Shown here piece after piece: positions 37,723-47,022 of a DNA stretch of 64,000 nucleotides; the stretch's first letter is position 1; each line of letters begins with the position of its first letter. Below the pieces are notes generated by a model that did no database searches, was not told where the DNA came from, and worked only from the letters and a program-made list of their open reading frames with translations. The stretch is from CAIWHR01 sp963734085 (GTDB lineage: Bacteria; Pseudomonadota; Gammaproteobacteria; Burkholderiales; Casimicrobiaceae). A program made the position numbers and the translations under genes. The stretch spans positions 131,585 to 195,584 of the forward strand of contig CAVTFT010000021.1 in assembly GCA_963734085.1 (NCBI GenBank), given 5' to 3'.

Positions 37723-38463
37723 ATGCGTCTGGTGGACAAGGTCTCGATCATCACTGGGGCGGGGTCCGGTATCGGGCACGCAACCGCCGTCAAGTTCGCC
37801 AAGGAAGGTGCCAAGATCGCCGTCTGCGACATCAACGAGCAGGCCGCGCGGAAGGTCGCGAGGGAAATCAACGATGACGGCGGCGAGGCGATCCATTTTC
37901 ATGTCGACGTCACCGACACCGACAGCATTGCGCGGATGGTCGACGGCGTGATGGATAAATGGGGACGCATCGACACGCTGGTCAACAACGCCGGCATCGT
38001 CCAGGACGCGCAGTTGAAGAAGATGACCGAGGACCAGTTCGACTGCGTGATCGACGTCAACCTGAAAGGTGTCTACAACTGCACGAAAGCGGTCGTCGAC
38101 ATCATGCTGCACCAGCACTGCGGCTGCATCCTCAACGCATCGTCGATCGTCGGCATCTACGGCAACTTCGGGCAGACCAACTACGCAGCGAGCAAGTTCG
38201 CCGTCATCGGGATGATGAAGACTTGGGCACGCGAGCTCGGCAAGAAGGGCATCCGCGCCAATGCGATCTGTCCGGGCTTCATCGAAACGCCGATCCTGAA
38301 GTCGATGCCGCACAAGATCGTCCAGATGATGGAAGACAAGGTGCCGATGGGCCGGCTCGGACGGCCCGAGGAGATCGCCAACACGTATGCGTGGCTCGCC
38401 TCCGACGAGGCGTCCTACATCAACGGCGCCGTGATCGAGGTTTCGGGCGGCGTCACTATTTGA
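37723..38463 (+). CDS. Short-chain dehydrogenase/reductase (FabG/PhaB-like)
   Basis: NAD(P)-dependent classical SDR of 246 residues. Visible motifs: cofactor glycine motif TGAGSGIGHATA, NNAG, and the Ser-Tyr-Lys active site in NASSIVGIYGNFGQ followed by TNYAASKFAV; the C-terminus is YINGAVIEVSGGVTI. It resembles 3-oxoacyl-ACP reductases and acetoacetyl-CoA reductases. Asp39 after the second strand (VCDIN) favours NAD over NADP, unlike typical PhaB; that is inference. It has its own promoter with a possible FNR-type site. Exact substrate unknown. Confidence 0.85.
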   Translation: MRLVDKVSIITGAGSGIGHATAVKFAKEGAKIAVCDINEQAARKVAREINDDGGEAIHFHVDVTDTDSIARMVDGVMDKWGRIDTLVNNAGIVQDAQLKKMTEDQFDCVIDVNLKGVYNCTKAVVDIMLHQHCGCILNASSIVGIYGNFGQTNYAASKFAVIGMMKTWARELGKKGIRANAICPGFIETPILKSMPHKIVQMMEDKVPMGRLGRPEEIANTYAWLASDEASYINGAVIEVSGGVTI

Positions 38464-38635
38464 CGACCCGCGCGTCCGCGGCCGGATGGGCCGGTGCGCG
38501 AGCGCGTGGCTGTGGACGTCGGTTGCAGGCATTTCGACCGCCACTCGCCGTTTCGGCCGTCGGCCGTTCGGCCGACTTGAGTCCGACACGCGCGGCGCGG
38601 TACGATTCGCGATGCCTTCGCTCGCGAGCCTCCCC

Positions 38636-39211
38636 ATGCGCCATCGTCTTTCCATTGCCCTCGCTGCGCTCGTGCTCGTGACGGCGCACGCCACCGCGCA
38701 GAAGGGCGATACCGCGCCTCCCCCCGAGAAATACCTCTGCCCGAACACGGCCGGCGCCACGGCCGTCGATTGCTTTCTCGACGCCGTCGAGCATCTGTAC
38801 ACGATGTGCCGGCAGGTGAAGAGCATCGAGATCATCGAGTTCGGCTACGAAAAATCCGAAGAGGGCGTCAACGGCGCCAAGAGCGAGTACTGCATCGACA
38901 AGCACAAAGTGTCGATGACGCGCCCGTACCAGGCTGCGCTGCGCGAGGCGACCGGCAGCCGTTCCGCAGTCGATGACTTGCGCGGACTGCACGAGTCGTG
39001 GTTGAAAGCGCTGGCCGAGCTCAAATGGAGGCCGCCCGAGACGGACGCCGATTACAAGATGCGGGTCGCGATGCCCTACGAATCCTTCCGCGAGCAAGCG
39101 GCTGCCGTCCGTACGGCACTCGCGAGCAGCACCACGAAAGCGGCCGCCGCGCCGGCGCCGCACAAGAGCGGCGCCGCCAGGGCCACGGCCAAGAAAAGCA
39201 GCCCGAACTGA
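38636..39211 (+). CDS. Secreted hypothetical protein
   Basis: From the ATG at 38636 the product is 191 residues with a signal peptide (MRHRLSIALAALVLVTAHAT, cleavage near TAQ-KG). The mature part has four Cys (YLCPN, VDCFLDAV, TMCRQV, EYCIDKH) that could form two disulfides, and ends in an Ala/Lys-rich tail (ARATAKKSSPN). I do not recognise the family. A further in-frame ATG at 38612 would place eight residues before the signal. Its stop overlaps or abuts the start of the downstream helicase. Confidence 0.65.
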   Translation: MRHRLSIALAALVLVTAHATAQKGDTAPPPEKYLCPNTAGATAVDCFLDAVEHLYTMCRQVKSIEIIEFGYEKSEEGVNGAKSEYCIDKHKVSMTRPYQAALREATGSRSAVDDLRGLHESWLKALAELKWRPPETDADYKMRVAMPYESFREQAAAVRTALASSTTKAAAAPAPHKSGAARATAKKSSPN

Positions 39212-41241
39212 GCACACCCATCCTCGATCCCTCGCCCACGGACGCCGAATCCGCGCCGGCTCCCGCGTCCGCGACGCATCTCGCCGCGATCTTCGGTGAG
39301 GGCGGAACGCTCGCCCGCGCGCTTTCCGGATTCCGCCTCCGCCCACAGCAACTCGCGATGGCCGAAGCGGTGGCGCAGGCGATTCGCGCGCGCGCTTCCC
39401 TCATCGCCGAAGCCGGCACCGGCACCGGCAAGACATTCGCCTATCTCGTCCCCGCGCTCGAGGACGGCGGCAAGGTCATCGTTTCCACCGGCACGAAGAC
39501 GCTGCAGGACCAGCTCTTTCAGCGCGACTTGCCACTTGTGCGCACCGCACTCGGCGTGCCGGTCACGCTGGCGCTCCTCAAGGGCCGCGCCAACTACGTC
39601 TGCCATCATCATCTCGAACGCACGGCGGCCGAAGGCCGTTTGCCTTCGCGCGAGGACGGCCGCCATCTCGCGAAGATCATCGCGTTTGCACGCGCAAGCG
39701 ATACGGGCGATCGCAGCCTCGTCGCCGATGTTCCGGAGCACGCAACGATCTGGCCGCTCGTGACGTCGACCCGCGACAATTGCCTCGGCGCCGACTGCGC
39801 CCACCACGCCGAATGCTTCGTGCTGAAGGCGCGCAAGGCGGCGCTCGAAGCCGACGTCGTCGTGATCAACCATCACCTGTTCTTCGCCGACGTGATGTTG
39901 CGCGACGAAGGGTTGGCGGAGCTCCTGCCGGCGTGCAATACGGTGATCCTCGACGAGGCCCATCAGCTTCCCGACACGGCAACGCTCTTTTTCGGCGAGC
40001 AGGTGACGGCGGGACAGCTCGCCGAGCTCGCACGCGACGCCGAGGTCGCGGCACACGCGGGCGCGAGGGAAGTCGCCGAGCTTCCCGATGCGGCTTCGGG
40101 CGTGGGGCCCGCGATCCGCAAGCTTCGTCTCGCGCTTGGCGACACGCCGGGGAAGCTCGCGCAAGGCGTCGCCATCGGGCGCGAGGGCTTCGTCGAAGCC
40201 GTGGACGAGCTCACCGCGGCGCTCGACCGGCTCGCCACCGAGCTCTCGCTCTTCGCCGAGCGCAGCGAAGATCTCGGCAACTGCGCGCGTCGCGCGACCG
40301 ACGCCGCGGCGTGCCTCGCGCGCTGGTGGGGCGGCCGCGAAGAAGACGCCCGAAGTGCCTCCGGCGACGGCAACGGATGGATCCGCTGGGTCGACGTGAC
40401 GACTCAGGGCTGGCAGCTCCATGCCTCGCCGCTTTCGGTCGCCGACCTGTTCGCGAAACAGGTGGCGGAATCGGGCCGCGCGTGGATCTTCACGTCGGCC
40501 ACACTCGCCGTCGGCCGCGACTTTTCGCTCTACCAGCGCGAGCTCGGCCTCGCCGACACCGCGACCGGATGCTGGGAGTCACCGTTCGACTACGGCGCGC
40601 AGGCGCTGCTCTACGTGCCGCGCGATCTCCCCGCGCCGAACTCGCGCGAGCACACCGAGGCCGTCGTCGCTGCCGCGTTACCCGTGTTGCGCGCAAGTCG
40701 CGGCCGCGCGTTCCTGCTGTTCACGACGCTCCGCGCACTCGCCCAGGCGCGAGAGCTTCTCGCCCTGTCCTTCGCGCGCGAACGATTGCCGTGGCCGCTG
40801 CTTGCGCAAGGCGAAGGTTCCAGAAGCGAGCTCCTGTCGCGCTTTCGCGAGCTCGGCAACGCGGTGCTGCTCGGCAGCGCGAGCTTCTGGGAGGGTGTGG
40901 ACGTGCCGGGCGACGCACTGTCGGTCGTCGTCATCGACAAGCTGCCGTTTGCGCCGCCCGACGATCCCTTGCTCGCGGCGCGCCTCGAAGCGCTGCGTGC
41001 TGCGGGCGGCAACCCGTTCTTCGACTACCAGCTGCCGCAGGCGGTGATCGCGCTGAAGCAGGGTGCGGGCCGGCTGATCCGGACGGAAACCGACCGCGGC
41101 GTGCTGATGATCTGCGACCCCCGTCTCACCGACAAGGCGTACGGCAAGCGGATCTGGAAAAGCCTGCCGCCGATGCAGCGCACGCGGGAGATCGCTGAGG
41201 TCGAGAAGTTCTTCGCAGCTACGCGTGAAGGCGCCGACTAA
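39208..41241 (+). CDS. ATP-dependent DNA helicase, DinG/YoaA type
   Basis: Superfamily 2, XPD-like 5'-3' helicase of about 677 residues. Motif I is AEAGTGTGKT, and the four iron-sulfur cysteines are YVC, DNC, ADC and AEC (about 132, 192, 197, 203). The DEAH box is VILDEAHQ, with FTSATLAVG and the C-terminal QGAGRLIRTETDRGVLMICD. The start is unclear: family alignment points to the region of 39208, where only CTG (overlapping the upstream stop as CTGA) is available. In-frame ATG at 39025 would overlap the upstream gene by almost 190 bases and add a composition unlike the family. Role: helicase in repair or replication-conflict resolution. Confidence 0.88.
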   Translation: MSTPILDPSPTDAESAPAPASATHLAAIFGEGGTLARALSGFRLRPQQLAMAEAVAQAIRARASLIAEAGTGTGKTFAYLVPALEDGGKVIVSTGTKTLQDQLFQRDLPLVRTALGVPVTLALLKGRANYVCHHHLERTAAEGRLPSREDGRHLAKIIAFARASDTGDRSLVADVPEHATIWPLVTSTRDNCLGADCAHHAECFVLKARKAALEADVVVINHHLFFADVMLRDEGLAELLPACNTVILDEAHQLPDTATLFFGEQVTAGQLAELARDAEVAAHAGAREVAELPDAASGVGPAIRKLRLALGDTPGKLAQGVAIGREGFVEAVDELTAALDRLATELSLFAERSEDLGNCARRATDAAACLARWWGGREEDARSASGDGNGWIRWVDVTTQGWQLHASPLSVADLFAKQVAESGRAWIFTSATLAVGRDFSLYQRELGLADTATGCWESPFDYGAQALLYVPRDLPAPNSREHTEAVVAAALPVLRASRGRAFLLFTTLRALAQARELLALSFARERLPWPLLAQGEGSRSELLSRFRELGNAVLLGSASFWEGVDVPGDALSVVVIDKLPFAPPDDPLLAARLEALRAAGGNPFFDYQLPQAVIALKQGAGRLIRTETDRGVLMICDPRLTDKAYGKRIWKSLPPMQRTREIAEVEKFFAATREGAD

Positions 41242-41300
41242 CTCGCGCCCGCGGCCTCCGATCCGACTGGCGCGAATCGTTATTCCGGGCCGTCGGCCGC

Positions 41301-41376
41301 TAGCGTTGACTCGCGATTGCTCGCATCCCCTTGCCGCTTCGCGGCGAGGGGCCCCTGCTCGCCGCTCGCAACGCTA
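41301..41376. terminator. Large inverted repeat between the convergent helicase gene and bamD
   Basis: TAGCGTTG at 41301 and CAACGCTA ending at 41376 are perfect complements. Inside them 41327-41351 forms a GC-rich hairpin (CCCCTTGCCGC / GCGGCGAGGGG, one mismatch, TTC loop). There is no T-run. Position between convergent genes suggests bidirectional termination or mRNA 3'-end protection. Confidence 0.45.
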
Positions 41377-42204
41377 CCAGAACTTCCACCACGGCTTGTC
41401 GGGAACGCCGGTGACGTACGGGCTCGTGGGAAACGTCCGCGCGAGGATCTGCTGCGAATCGTCGCGCAACTGCGGGAGGCCGAGCTTGTCGTAGCTTTTC
41501 ACCAGCAGCTCGAGCGCGTCCTCGTTCGCCGGGGTCCGCGGATAAGTGACGAGCGCCCCTTGCGCGCGGTTCACCGCCGCGATGTAGGCCCCGCGATTGT
41601 AGTAGTAGCGCGCGACCTTCACTTCGTAGGTCGCAAGCGCATTGGTGAGGTACTTCATCCGGTCGAGCGAATCCCCCGCGTAGCGGCTGTCGGGGAACTT
41701 GGTGACGAGCTCGTTGAACGCCGCGAAGGACTCGCGCATCGCCTTCGGCTCGCGCTCCGACAGATCGAGCTCGTAGACGTAGCCGAGAATCCCCTGATCC
41801 TCGCGAAAGTTGACGAGGCCCTTCAGGTAATACGCGTAATCGACGTTCGGATGATTGGGATAAGTGCGGATGAAGCGGTCGCAGGCGGCCACCGCGGCGG
41901 CGGTCTCGCCGGCGCGGTAGTTCGCATACGCGCCTTCGAGAATCGCCTGCTGCGCGTAGCGGCCGTAGGGAAAGCGCGACTCCAGTGTCTCGAAGAGCTT
42001 GACCGCCCGCGTATAATTTCCCTGCGCCAGCGCGCCGTGCGCCTCTTCGTAGAGACGTTGCGCCGACCACGACGCGGTCTCGTCCTTGACTTCGGGCAGC
42101 AGGCCGCAGCCGGAAAGCATGAACGCGACGACGAGCGCGGCGATGAACGCGAGCCAACCCGCGCGGCGGCCGGCAGGCAGAGCGGAAAACGTCGATGCGG
42201 ACAT
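41374..42204 (-). CDS. bamD: Outer membrane protein assembly factor BamD
   Basis: Essential lipoprotein of the BAM complex that folds outer-membrane proteins. The 276-residue precursor has a lipoprotein signal with lipobox LSGC (Cys33), then TPR repeats beginning SAQRLYEEAHGALAQGNYTR, FPYGRYAQQAILEGAYANYR and FPDSRYAGDSLDRMKYLTNA, the last being a BamD hallmark. It ends TSPYVTGVPDKPWWKFW. It diverges from rluD, the same pairing seen in many proteobacteria. No strong ribosome site is visible. Confidence 0.95.
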   Translation of the reverse strand: MSASTFSALPAGRRAGWLAFIAALVVAFMLSGCGLLPEVKDETASWSAQRLYEEAHGALAQGNYTRAVKLFETLESRFPYGRYAQQAILEGAYANYRAGETAAAVAACDRFIRTYPNHPNVDYAYYLKGLVNFREDQGILGYVYELDLSEREPKAMRESFAAFNELVTKFPDSRYAGDSLDRMKYLTNALATYEVKVARYYYNRGAYIAAVNRAQGALVTYPRTPANEDALELLVKSYDKLGLPQLRDDSQQILARTFPTSPYVTGVPDKPWWKFW

Positions 42205-42269
42205 GCGGTACCCGAAGCGCTGGACGACTGCAGATTATAGCTGACCATCCGCTCCGTCCCGAGGCTACC

Positions 42270-43262
42270 TTGTCCGCTCCAAGGTCTTCCACCACCTCCC
42301 GGCCATCCGTTGCGCAACCGGATTCGGGCCGGGTCGATGCCGGTGGGGACGCGCCGATCCACGTCGTCGACCTCGCCGGCGACGCCGCGGGCCGCCGCTT
42401 CGACGCGGCACTCGCCGCCGCATTGCCGCAATACTCGCGCAGCCGCTTGCGCGCCTGGATCGACGCAGGGCGCGTAACAGTGGACGGCGTCGCGCCCGAT
42501 CCGACGCAGAAAGTGCGCGGCGACGAGCATGTCGTCGTGCGGCCGCCAGCGGAGCCGCTCGACACATCGGCCGCGCCCGAAGCGATTGCGCTCGCGATCG
42601 TCGACGAGGACGACGCGCTGATCGTGATCGACAAGCCCGCCGGGCTCGTCGTGCATCCCGGCGCAGGCAACCGCGCCGGCACGCTGCAGAACGCGCTCCT
42701 CCACCATGCGCCGCAGCTCGCAGCCGTCCCGCGCGCCGGCATCGTCCATCGGCTCGACAAGGACACGACCGGGTTGCTCGTCGTCGCGAAGACGATTTCC
42801 GCGCAGACCGATCTCGTGCGCCAGCTCGCCGCACGCAGCGTGAAGCGCGAATACGTGGCGCTGATCGCCGGCGACCTCGCGCGGGGCGGCACCGTCGATG
42901 CGCCGATCGGCCGCCATCCGACGCGCCGCACGACGATGGCGGTCGTCGCGACCGGCAAGCCCGCGCGCACGCATTACGACGTCGTCGAGCGTTTCGGCGT
43001 CGCGACGCTGCTCGCGTGTCGGCTCGAGACCGGCCGCACGCATCAGATCCGCGTGCATTTCGCATCGCTCGGTCATCCGCTGGTCGGCGATCCTGCGTAT
43101 GGCAAGCGGAGCGGCATCCGCTTCGGGCGGCAGGCGCTGCATGCCGCGCGGCTTGCGCTCGTGCATCCAGTGACCGGCGCGAACTGCAGATGGGAGTCGC
43201 CGTTACCTTCAGACTTCGCTGCGCTGCTCGTCCTGCTCCGCGCCGGCAGCAAGGCACGATGA
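42270..43262 (+). CDS. rluD: 23S rRNA pseudouridine synthase RluD
   Basis: Makes pseudouridines in helix 69 of 23S rRNA. From a TTG at 42270, preceded by GAGG five bases upstream, the product is 330 residues, close to the 326 of E. coli. An ATG at 42195 in frame would overlap the divergent bamD start and is rejected. It has an N-terminal S4 domain (SRSRLRAWIDAGRVTVDG), the catalytic GIVHRLDKDTTGLLVVAK with the nucleophilic Asp, and RLETGRTHQIRVHFASLGHP. It is followed by pgeF, a widespread arrangement. Confidence 0.93.
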   Translation: MSAPRSSTTSRPSVAQPDSGRVDAGGDAPIHVVDLAGDAAGRRFDAALAAALPQYSRSRLRAWIDAGRVTVDGVAPDPTQKVRGDEHVVVRPPAEPLDTSAAPEAIALAIVDEDDALIVIDKPAGLVVHPGAGNRAGTLQNALLHHAPQLAAVPRAGIVHRLDKDTTGLLVVAKTISAQTDLVRQLAARSVKREYVALIAGDLARGGTVDAPIGRHPTRRTTMAVVATGKPARTHYDVVERFGVATLLACRLETGRTHQIRVHFASLGHPLVGDPAYGKRSGIRFGRQALHAARLALVHPVTGANCRWESPLPSDFAALLVLLRAGSKAR

Positions 43263-43270
43263 GCGCCGCC

Positions 43271-43339
43271 GGGCCGCCCCAAGGCGCGAATTGCTCCCCC
43301 TTGGGGGGCAGCGCAGCGGCGACAGCCGCAAGCGTGGGG
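43271..43339. repeat. GC-rich intergenic repeat with CCCCAAGG/CCTTGGGG arms
   Basis: Between rluD and pgeF the sequence GGGCCGCCCCAAGGCGCGAA, then a C-run and CTTGGGGGGCAGCG, forms an imperfect inverted repeat. I recognise it as resembling a repetitive intergenic element common in Burkholderiales genomes. Only one copy was noticed in this window, so repeat status rests on resemblance. Confidence 0.5.
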
Positions 43340-43347
43340 GCACACCG

Positions 43348-44160
43348 ATGAAGTGTGGGCGACGTGCTCCGCTCGCACACCAGCTCCGCGAGCACGGGAT
43401 CGACTGGATTCTGCCGGAGTGGCCCGTCGCTCCACGCGTGCAGGCGCTCGTCACCACCCGCTCGGGCGGTGTCAGCCGCGGACCCTACGCGACGATGAAC
43501 CTGGGACGGCACACGGCGGACGACGCGAACTGCGTCGCCGAAAACGAGCGCCGCCTCGCCGCGTTTCTGCCCTCGCCGCCGGTATGGCTCGACCAGGTGC
43601 ACGGCGCCGCGGTTGCGGTGCTCGGCGCCGGAACCGTCGCGGCCGCGAAGACTGCCGATGCCGCCGTCACGCGCGAGCGCGGAATCGTCTGTGCGGTGCT
43701 CGTCGCCGATTGCCTTCCGGTGCTCTTGGCAGATCGCCACGGCAGCGTCGTCGGCGTTGCGCACGCCGGCTGGCGCGGACTCGTCGCGGGCGTGGTCGAA
43801 GCGACGGTGGCAGCGCTTGGCAACCTCGGCGCGGGAACGAACGAGCTCGTGGCATGGCTCGGACCGGCGATCGGACCTGCGGCGTTCGAAGTCGGCGCCG
43901 ACGTGCGCGGCGCGCTCCTCGCGCGCGATGCGGCGCTCGCGCAATGCTTCGTTCCGCACAACGACGGCAAGTGGCTGGCCGACCTTTACGCAATCGCGCG
44001 GAATCGCCTCGCCATAGCAGGTGTAACGCAGGTCGGCGGCGGCGGCTATTGCACCAGAACCGACGCAACGCGCTTTTTCAGTTATCGGCGCGAGCGCGCA
44101 TCCGGACGCATGGCGGCGCTCGCATGGCTCGCACGGGACGGCGAAGCAACGCACGTATAA
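43348..44160 (+). CDS. pgeF: Peptidoglycan editing factor PgeF (multicopper polyphenol oxidase-like fold)
   Basis: Member of the YfiH family, whose E. coli member removes misincorporated residues from peptidoglycan precursors; homologues were formerly called laccase-domain proteins. The 270-residue product contains VTTRSGGVSRGPYATMNLG, the zinc-site His in WLDQVHGA, Cys in VADCLPVLLAD and His in GVAHAGWRGLVAGVVEA, plus the C-terminal GGGGYCTRTDATRFFSYRRE. GGGGG lies 8 bases before the ATG at 43348. It sits between rluD and phaC. Confidence 0.93.
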   Translation: MKCGRRAPLAHQLREHGIDWILPEWPVAPRVQALVTTRSGGVSRGPYATMNLGRHTADDANCVAENERRLAAFLPSPPVWLDQVHGAAVAVLGAGTVAAAKTADAAVTRERGIVCAVLVADCLPVLLADRHGSVVGVAHAGWRGLVAGVVEATVAALGNLGAGTNELVAWLGPAIGPAAFEVGADVRGALLARDAALAQCFVPHNDGKWLADLYAIARNRLAIAGVTQVGGGGYCTRTDATRFFSYRRERASGRMAALAWLARDGEATHV

Positions 44161-44253
44161 TCCAGGCGACACCGGCGCGCCGTCCGTAGCGCTTGCTGCG
44201 GCGGTCCCGACGATTACGCCTATCCGCTGCCGGCACCTGCTCGCTTGTCCGCG

Positions 44254-46101
44254 ATGTCGTCTGTCCAATCCTATTCGCCGCCGTCGTGGCCCGAGATCGC
44301 GAGCCGCTGGCAGGAGCTCGGTGTGGAATGGGTGCAGTGGTGGACGGGCACCCCGGCACGGCAACCTGACCACGCCTCACCGCCGGACGCGGCGGCGGCC
44401 AATGCATCCGACGCGCTCGGCGCCACGTGGCCGGCCGCGCTCGTCTCCGGCACCGTCGACCCGCGCGCGCTCGCCGCGTTGAATGCGCAGTATCAGCCGC
44501 GGTGGGCGGCGCTGTGGGCCGCCGTGCACGCCGTGCTGGCCGCGGGACCCGACGCTCACGCGACCTTGCCGGAAATCGCCGCTGCCGATCCCGGCGACCG
44601 CCGCTTCGCCGCGCACGAGTGGAACGAGCTGCCGTATTTTTCGCTGCTGAAGCAAGGCTATCTGCTCGGGAGCCGATATCTCTGCGAACTCGTCGCGCTG
44701 GCGCAGTTGCCCGAGCCCGACAAGCACCGGCTCGTGTTCATGACCCGCCAGTACGTGGACGCGATCGCGCCGTCGAACTTCGTGGCAACCAATCCCGAAG
44801 TGATCGAGCGCGCGCTCGCGACCGACGGCGCAAGCCTCAAGCAGGGCTTCGCGAATCTCGTCGCCGACACCCGCAAGGGCCGCATTTCAATGAGCGACGA
44901 GCGTGCGTTCGCGGTCGGCCGCAATCTCGCGGTGACGCCCGGTCACGTCGTGTTCCGCAACGAGCTGATCGAGCTGATCCAGTACGCGCCGACGACGAAG
45001 GAAGTGCGCCGGCGACCGCTCGTCATCGTCCCGCCGTGCATCAACAAGTACTACATCCTCGACCTCACGCCGGAGAATTCGTTCGTGCGCTGGGCGGTCG
45101 GCGCCGGCCACACGGTGTTCATCATCTCCTGGCGCAACATTCCGGCGCGACTGGGTCGGCTCACCTGGGACGATTATCTCGAGGACGGCGTGCTGACCGC
45201 GATTCGAGTGGCCAAGGAAATCGCCGGCAGCCCGACGGTCAACGCGCTGGGATTCTGCGTCGGCGGCACGCTCCTCGCCTGCGCGCTGGCGGTGCTGGCC
45301 GAGCGCCACGACCGGAGCGTCACGAGCCTCACGCTCTTCACCACGATGCTCGATTTCGCGGATCCGGGCGAGATCGGCGTCTACGTGTCGCGCGAATACC
45401 TCGCCTCCCGCGAAGCCGCGCTGCAGTCGGGGCAACGCGTCCACGGCAGCGAACTCGCCGGCGCCTTCGCGAGCCTGCGCGCGAACGACCTCGTCTGGAA
45501 CTACGTCGTGCGCAACTACCTCAAGGGCGAGACGCCACCGCCGTTCGACTTGCTGCACTGGAACGGCGATTCGGCGAACCTGCCCGGACCGATGTACGTC
45601 TACTACCTGCGCAACCTCTATCTCGACAACCGGCTGATCGAGCATGGCGCCCTGACGATGGCCGGCGAGCGCATCGATCTCGCACGGGTAACGATGCCGA
45701 CTTACATTTATGCATCGCGCGACGACCACATCGTGCCGTGGCGCTCGGCCTACCGGACCACCGCGCTCCTCCCCGGCGACGTCACGTTCGTGCTGGGCGC
45801 CTCCGGCCACATTGCCGGCGTTATCAATCCACCCGACAAGGAGCGCCGCAACTACTGGACGAACGAGCTCATCACCGACCACGCCGACGATTGGTTCGCG
45901 CGCGCGGAACGCGTGCCCGGGAGCTGGTGGCCGCACTGGGGCGCGTGGCTCGCCGCGAACGGCGGCGCAATGAAACCCGCGCCGCGCGAAGCCGGCAGTG
46001 CCGAGCATCCACCGCTCGGTCCCGCGCCGGGACGCTACGTCGTCGAAGCCTCGCACCGCGAGTCGGTGACGGCGAGTCGCGCGACCGCGCACCGCCGCTG
46101 A
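44254..46101 (+). CDS. phaC: Class I poly(3-hydroxyalkanoate) synthase PhaC
   Basis: Polymerises (R)-3-hydroxyacyl-CoA to PHA at the granule surface. The 615-residue length fits class I. The N-terminal third is variable, and the alpha/beta-hydrolase core has the lipase-like box GFCVGG with nucleophile Cys335, Asp491 in ASRDDHIVPW and His519 in GASGHIAGVINPP. Conserved PPCINKYYILDL and NSFVRWAV are present. I use the ATG at 44254; a TTG three codons earlier is possible. phaB follows after 150 bases with no beta-ketothiolase gene between them. Confidence 0.96.
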   Translation: MSSVQSYSPPSWPEIASRWQELGVEWVQWWTGTPARQPDHASPPDAAAANASDALGATWPAALVSGTVDPRALAALNAQYQPRWAALWAAVHAVLAAGPDAHATLPEIAAADPGDRRFAAHEWNELPYFSLLKQGYLLGSRYLCELVALAQLPEPDKHRLVFMTRQYVDAIAPSNFVATNPEVIERALATDGASLKQGFANLVADTRKGRISMSDERAFAVGRNLAVTPGHVVFRNELIELIQYAPTTKEVRRRPLVIVPPCINKYYILDLTPENSFVRWAVGAGHTVFIISWRNIPARLGRLTWDDYLEDGVLTAIRVAKEIAGSPTVNALGFCVGGTLLACALAVLAERHDRSVTSLTLFTTMLDFADPGEIGVYVSREYLASREAALQSGQRVHGSELAGAFASLRANDLVWNYVVRNYLKGETPPPFDLLHWNGDSANLPGPMYVYYLRNLYLDNRLIEHGALTMAGERIDLARVTMPTYIYASRDDHIVPWRSAYRTTALLPGDVTFVLGASGHIAGVINPPDKERRNYWTNELITDHADDWFARAERVPGSWWPHWGAWLAANGGAMKPAPREAGSAEHPPLGPAPGRYVVEASHRESVTASRATAHRR

Positions 46102-46251
46102 CGCGACAGCGAGCGCAACGGCACCGATCGCCGCACCCCCTATCGGCCGGGTGCGCTAAGATGTTGCGAAGGGGGCGAAGGGCAGGACGCCGACGCCCCC
46201 GGCAACGATCGCCTGGGTGCGCATCGAATTCATCGATCGAGGAGAAACAGA

Positions 46252-47004
46252 ATGCCGCTGAAGATTCCACGCGTCGCGCTCGTCACCGGAGGAATGGGAG
46301 GACTCGGCGAAGCGGTCTGCATCAAGCTTGCCGCGCTCGGCTACAAGGTCGTCACCACGTATTCACCGGGCAACACCAAGGCGAAGGAGTGGCTCGACAA
46401 CATGAACAAGATGGGCTACGGCTTTCGCGCCTATCCGTGTGACGTCTCCGACTACGACTCCTGCGTCACGTGCGCCGCGGCGGTGACGAAGGAGGTCGGC
46501 CCGATCGACGTCCTCATCAACAACGCCGGCATTACCCGCGACTCGACGTTCAAGAAGATGGACCGCGTCAACTGGGACGCGGTGATCAAGACCAACCTGG
46601 ATTCGTGCTTCAACATGACGAAGCAGGTGTGCGATGCGATGGTCGACCGCGGCTGGGGCCGCATCATCAACATCTCGTCGGTGAACGGCCAGAAGGGCGC
46701 GTTCGGGCAGGTGAACTACTCGGCGGCCAAGGCCGGAATGCACGGGTTCACCAAGGCGCTGGCGCTCGAGGTCGCGCGGAAGGGCGTCACCGTCAACACG
46801 ATCTCGCCCGGCTACATCGGGACCAAGATGGTGATGGCGATCCCGCAGGAAGTGCTCGATTCGAAGATCATTCCGCAGATCCCGGTGGGACGACTCGGCA
46901 AGCCGGAAGAGGTCGCGGGCCTTGTCGCGTATCTCGCGAGCGAGGAAGCGGCGTTCGTGACCGGCGCCAACATCGCGATCAACGGCGGCCAGCACATGTT
47001 CTGA
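46252..47004 (+). CDS. phaB: Acetoacetyl-CoA reductase PhaB
   Basis: NADPH-dependent SDR that makes (R)-3-hydroxybutyryl-CoA for PhaC. The 250-residue product has ALVTGGMGGLGEAVC, DVLINNAGITRDSTFKKM, the SSVNGQKGAFGQVNYSAAKA active site (Ser, Tyr, Lys) and SPGYIGTKMVMAI, all typical of PhaB. GGAGAAAC precedes the ATG. The adjacent phaC makes the role clear, and the cofactor site (VVTTYSPGN) lacks the acidic residue of NAD-preferring enzymes. Confidence 0.94.
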   Translation: MPLKIPRVALVTGGMGGLGEAVCIKLAALGYKVVTTYSPGNTKAKEWLDNMNKMGYGFRAYPCDVSDYDSCVTCAAAVTKEVGPIDVLINNAGITRDSTFKKMDRVNWDAVIKTNLDSCFNMTKQVCDAMVDRGWGRIINISSVNGQKGAFGQVNYSAAKAGMHGFTKALALEVARKGVTVNTISPGYIGTKMVMAIPQEVLDSKIIPQIPVGRLGKPEEVAGLVAYLASEEAAFVTGANIAINGGQHMF

Positions 47005-47022
47005 CCCGAAGGGAGAGTTTTC

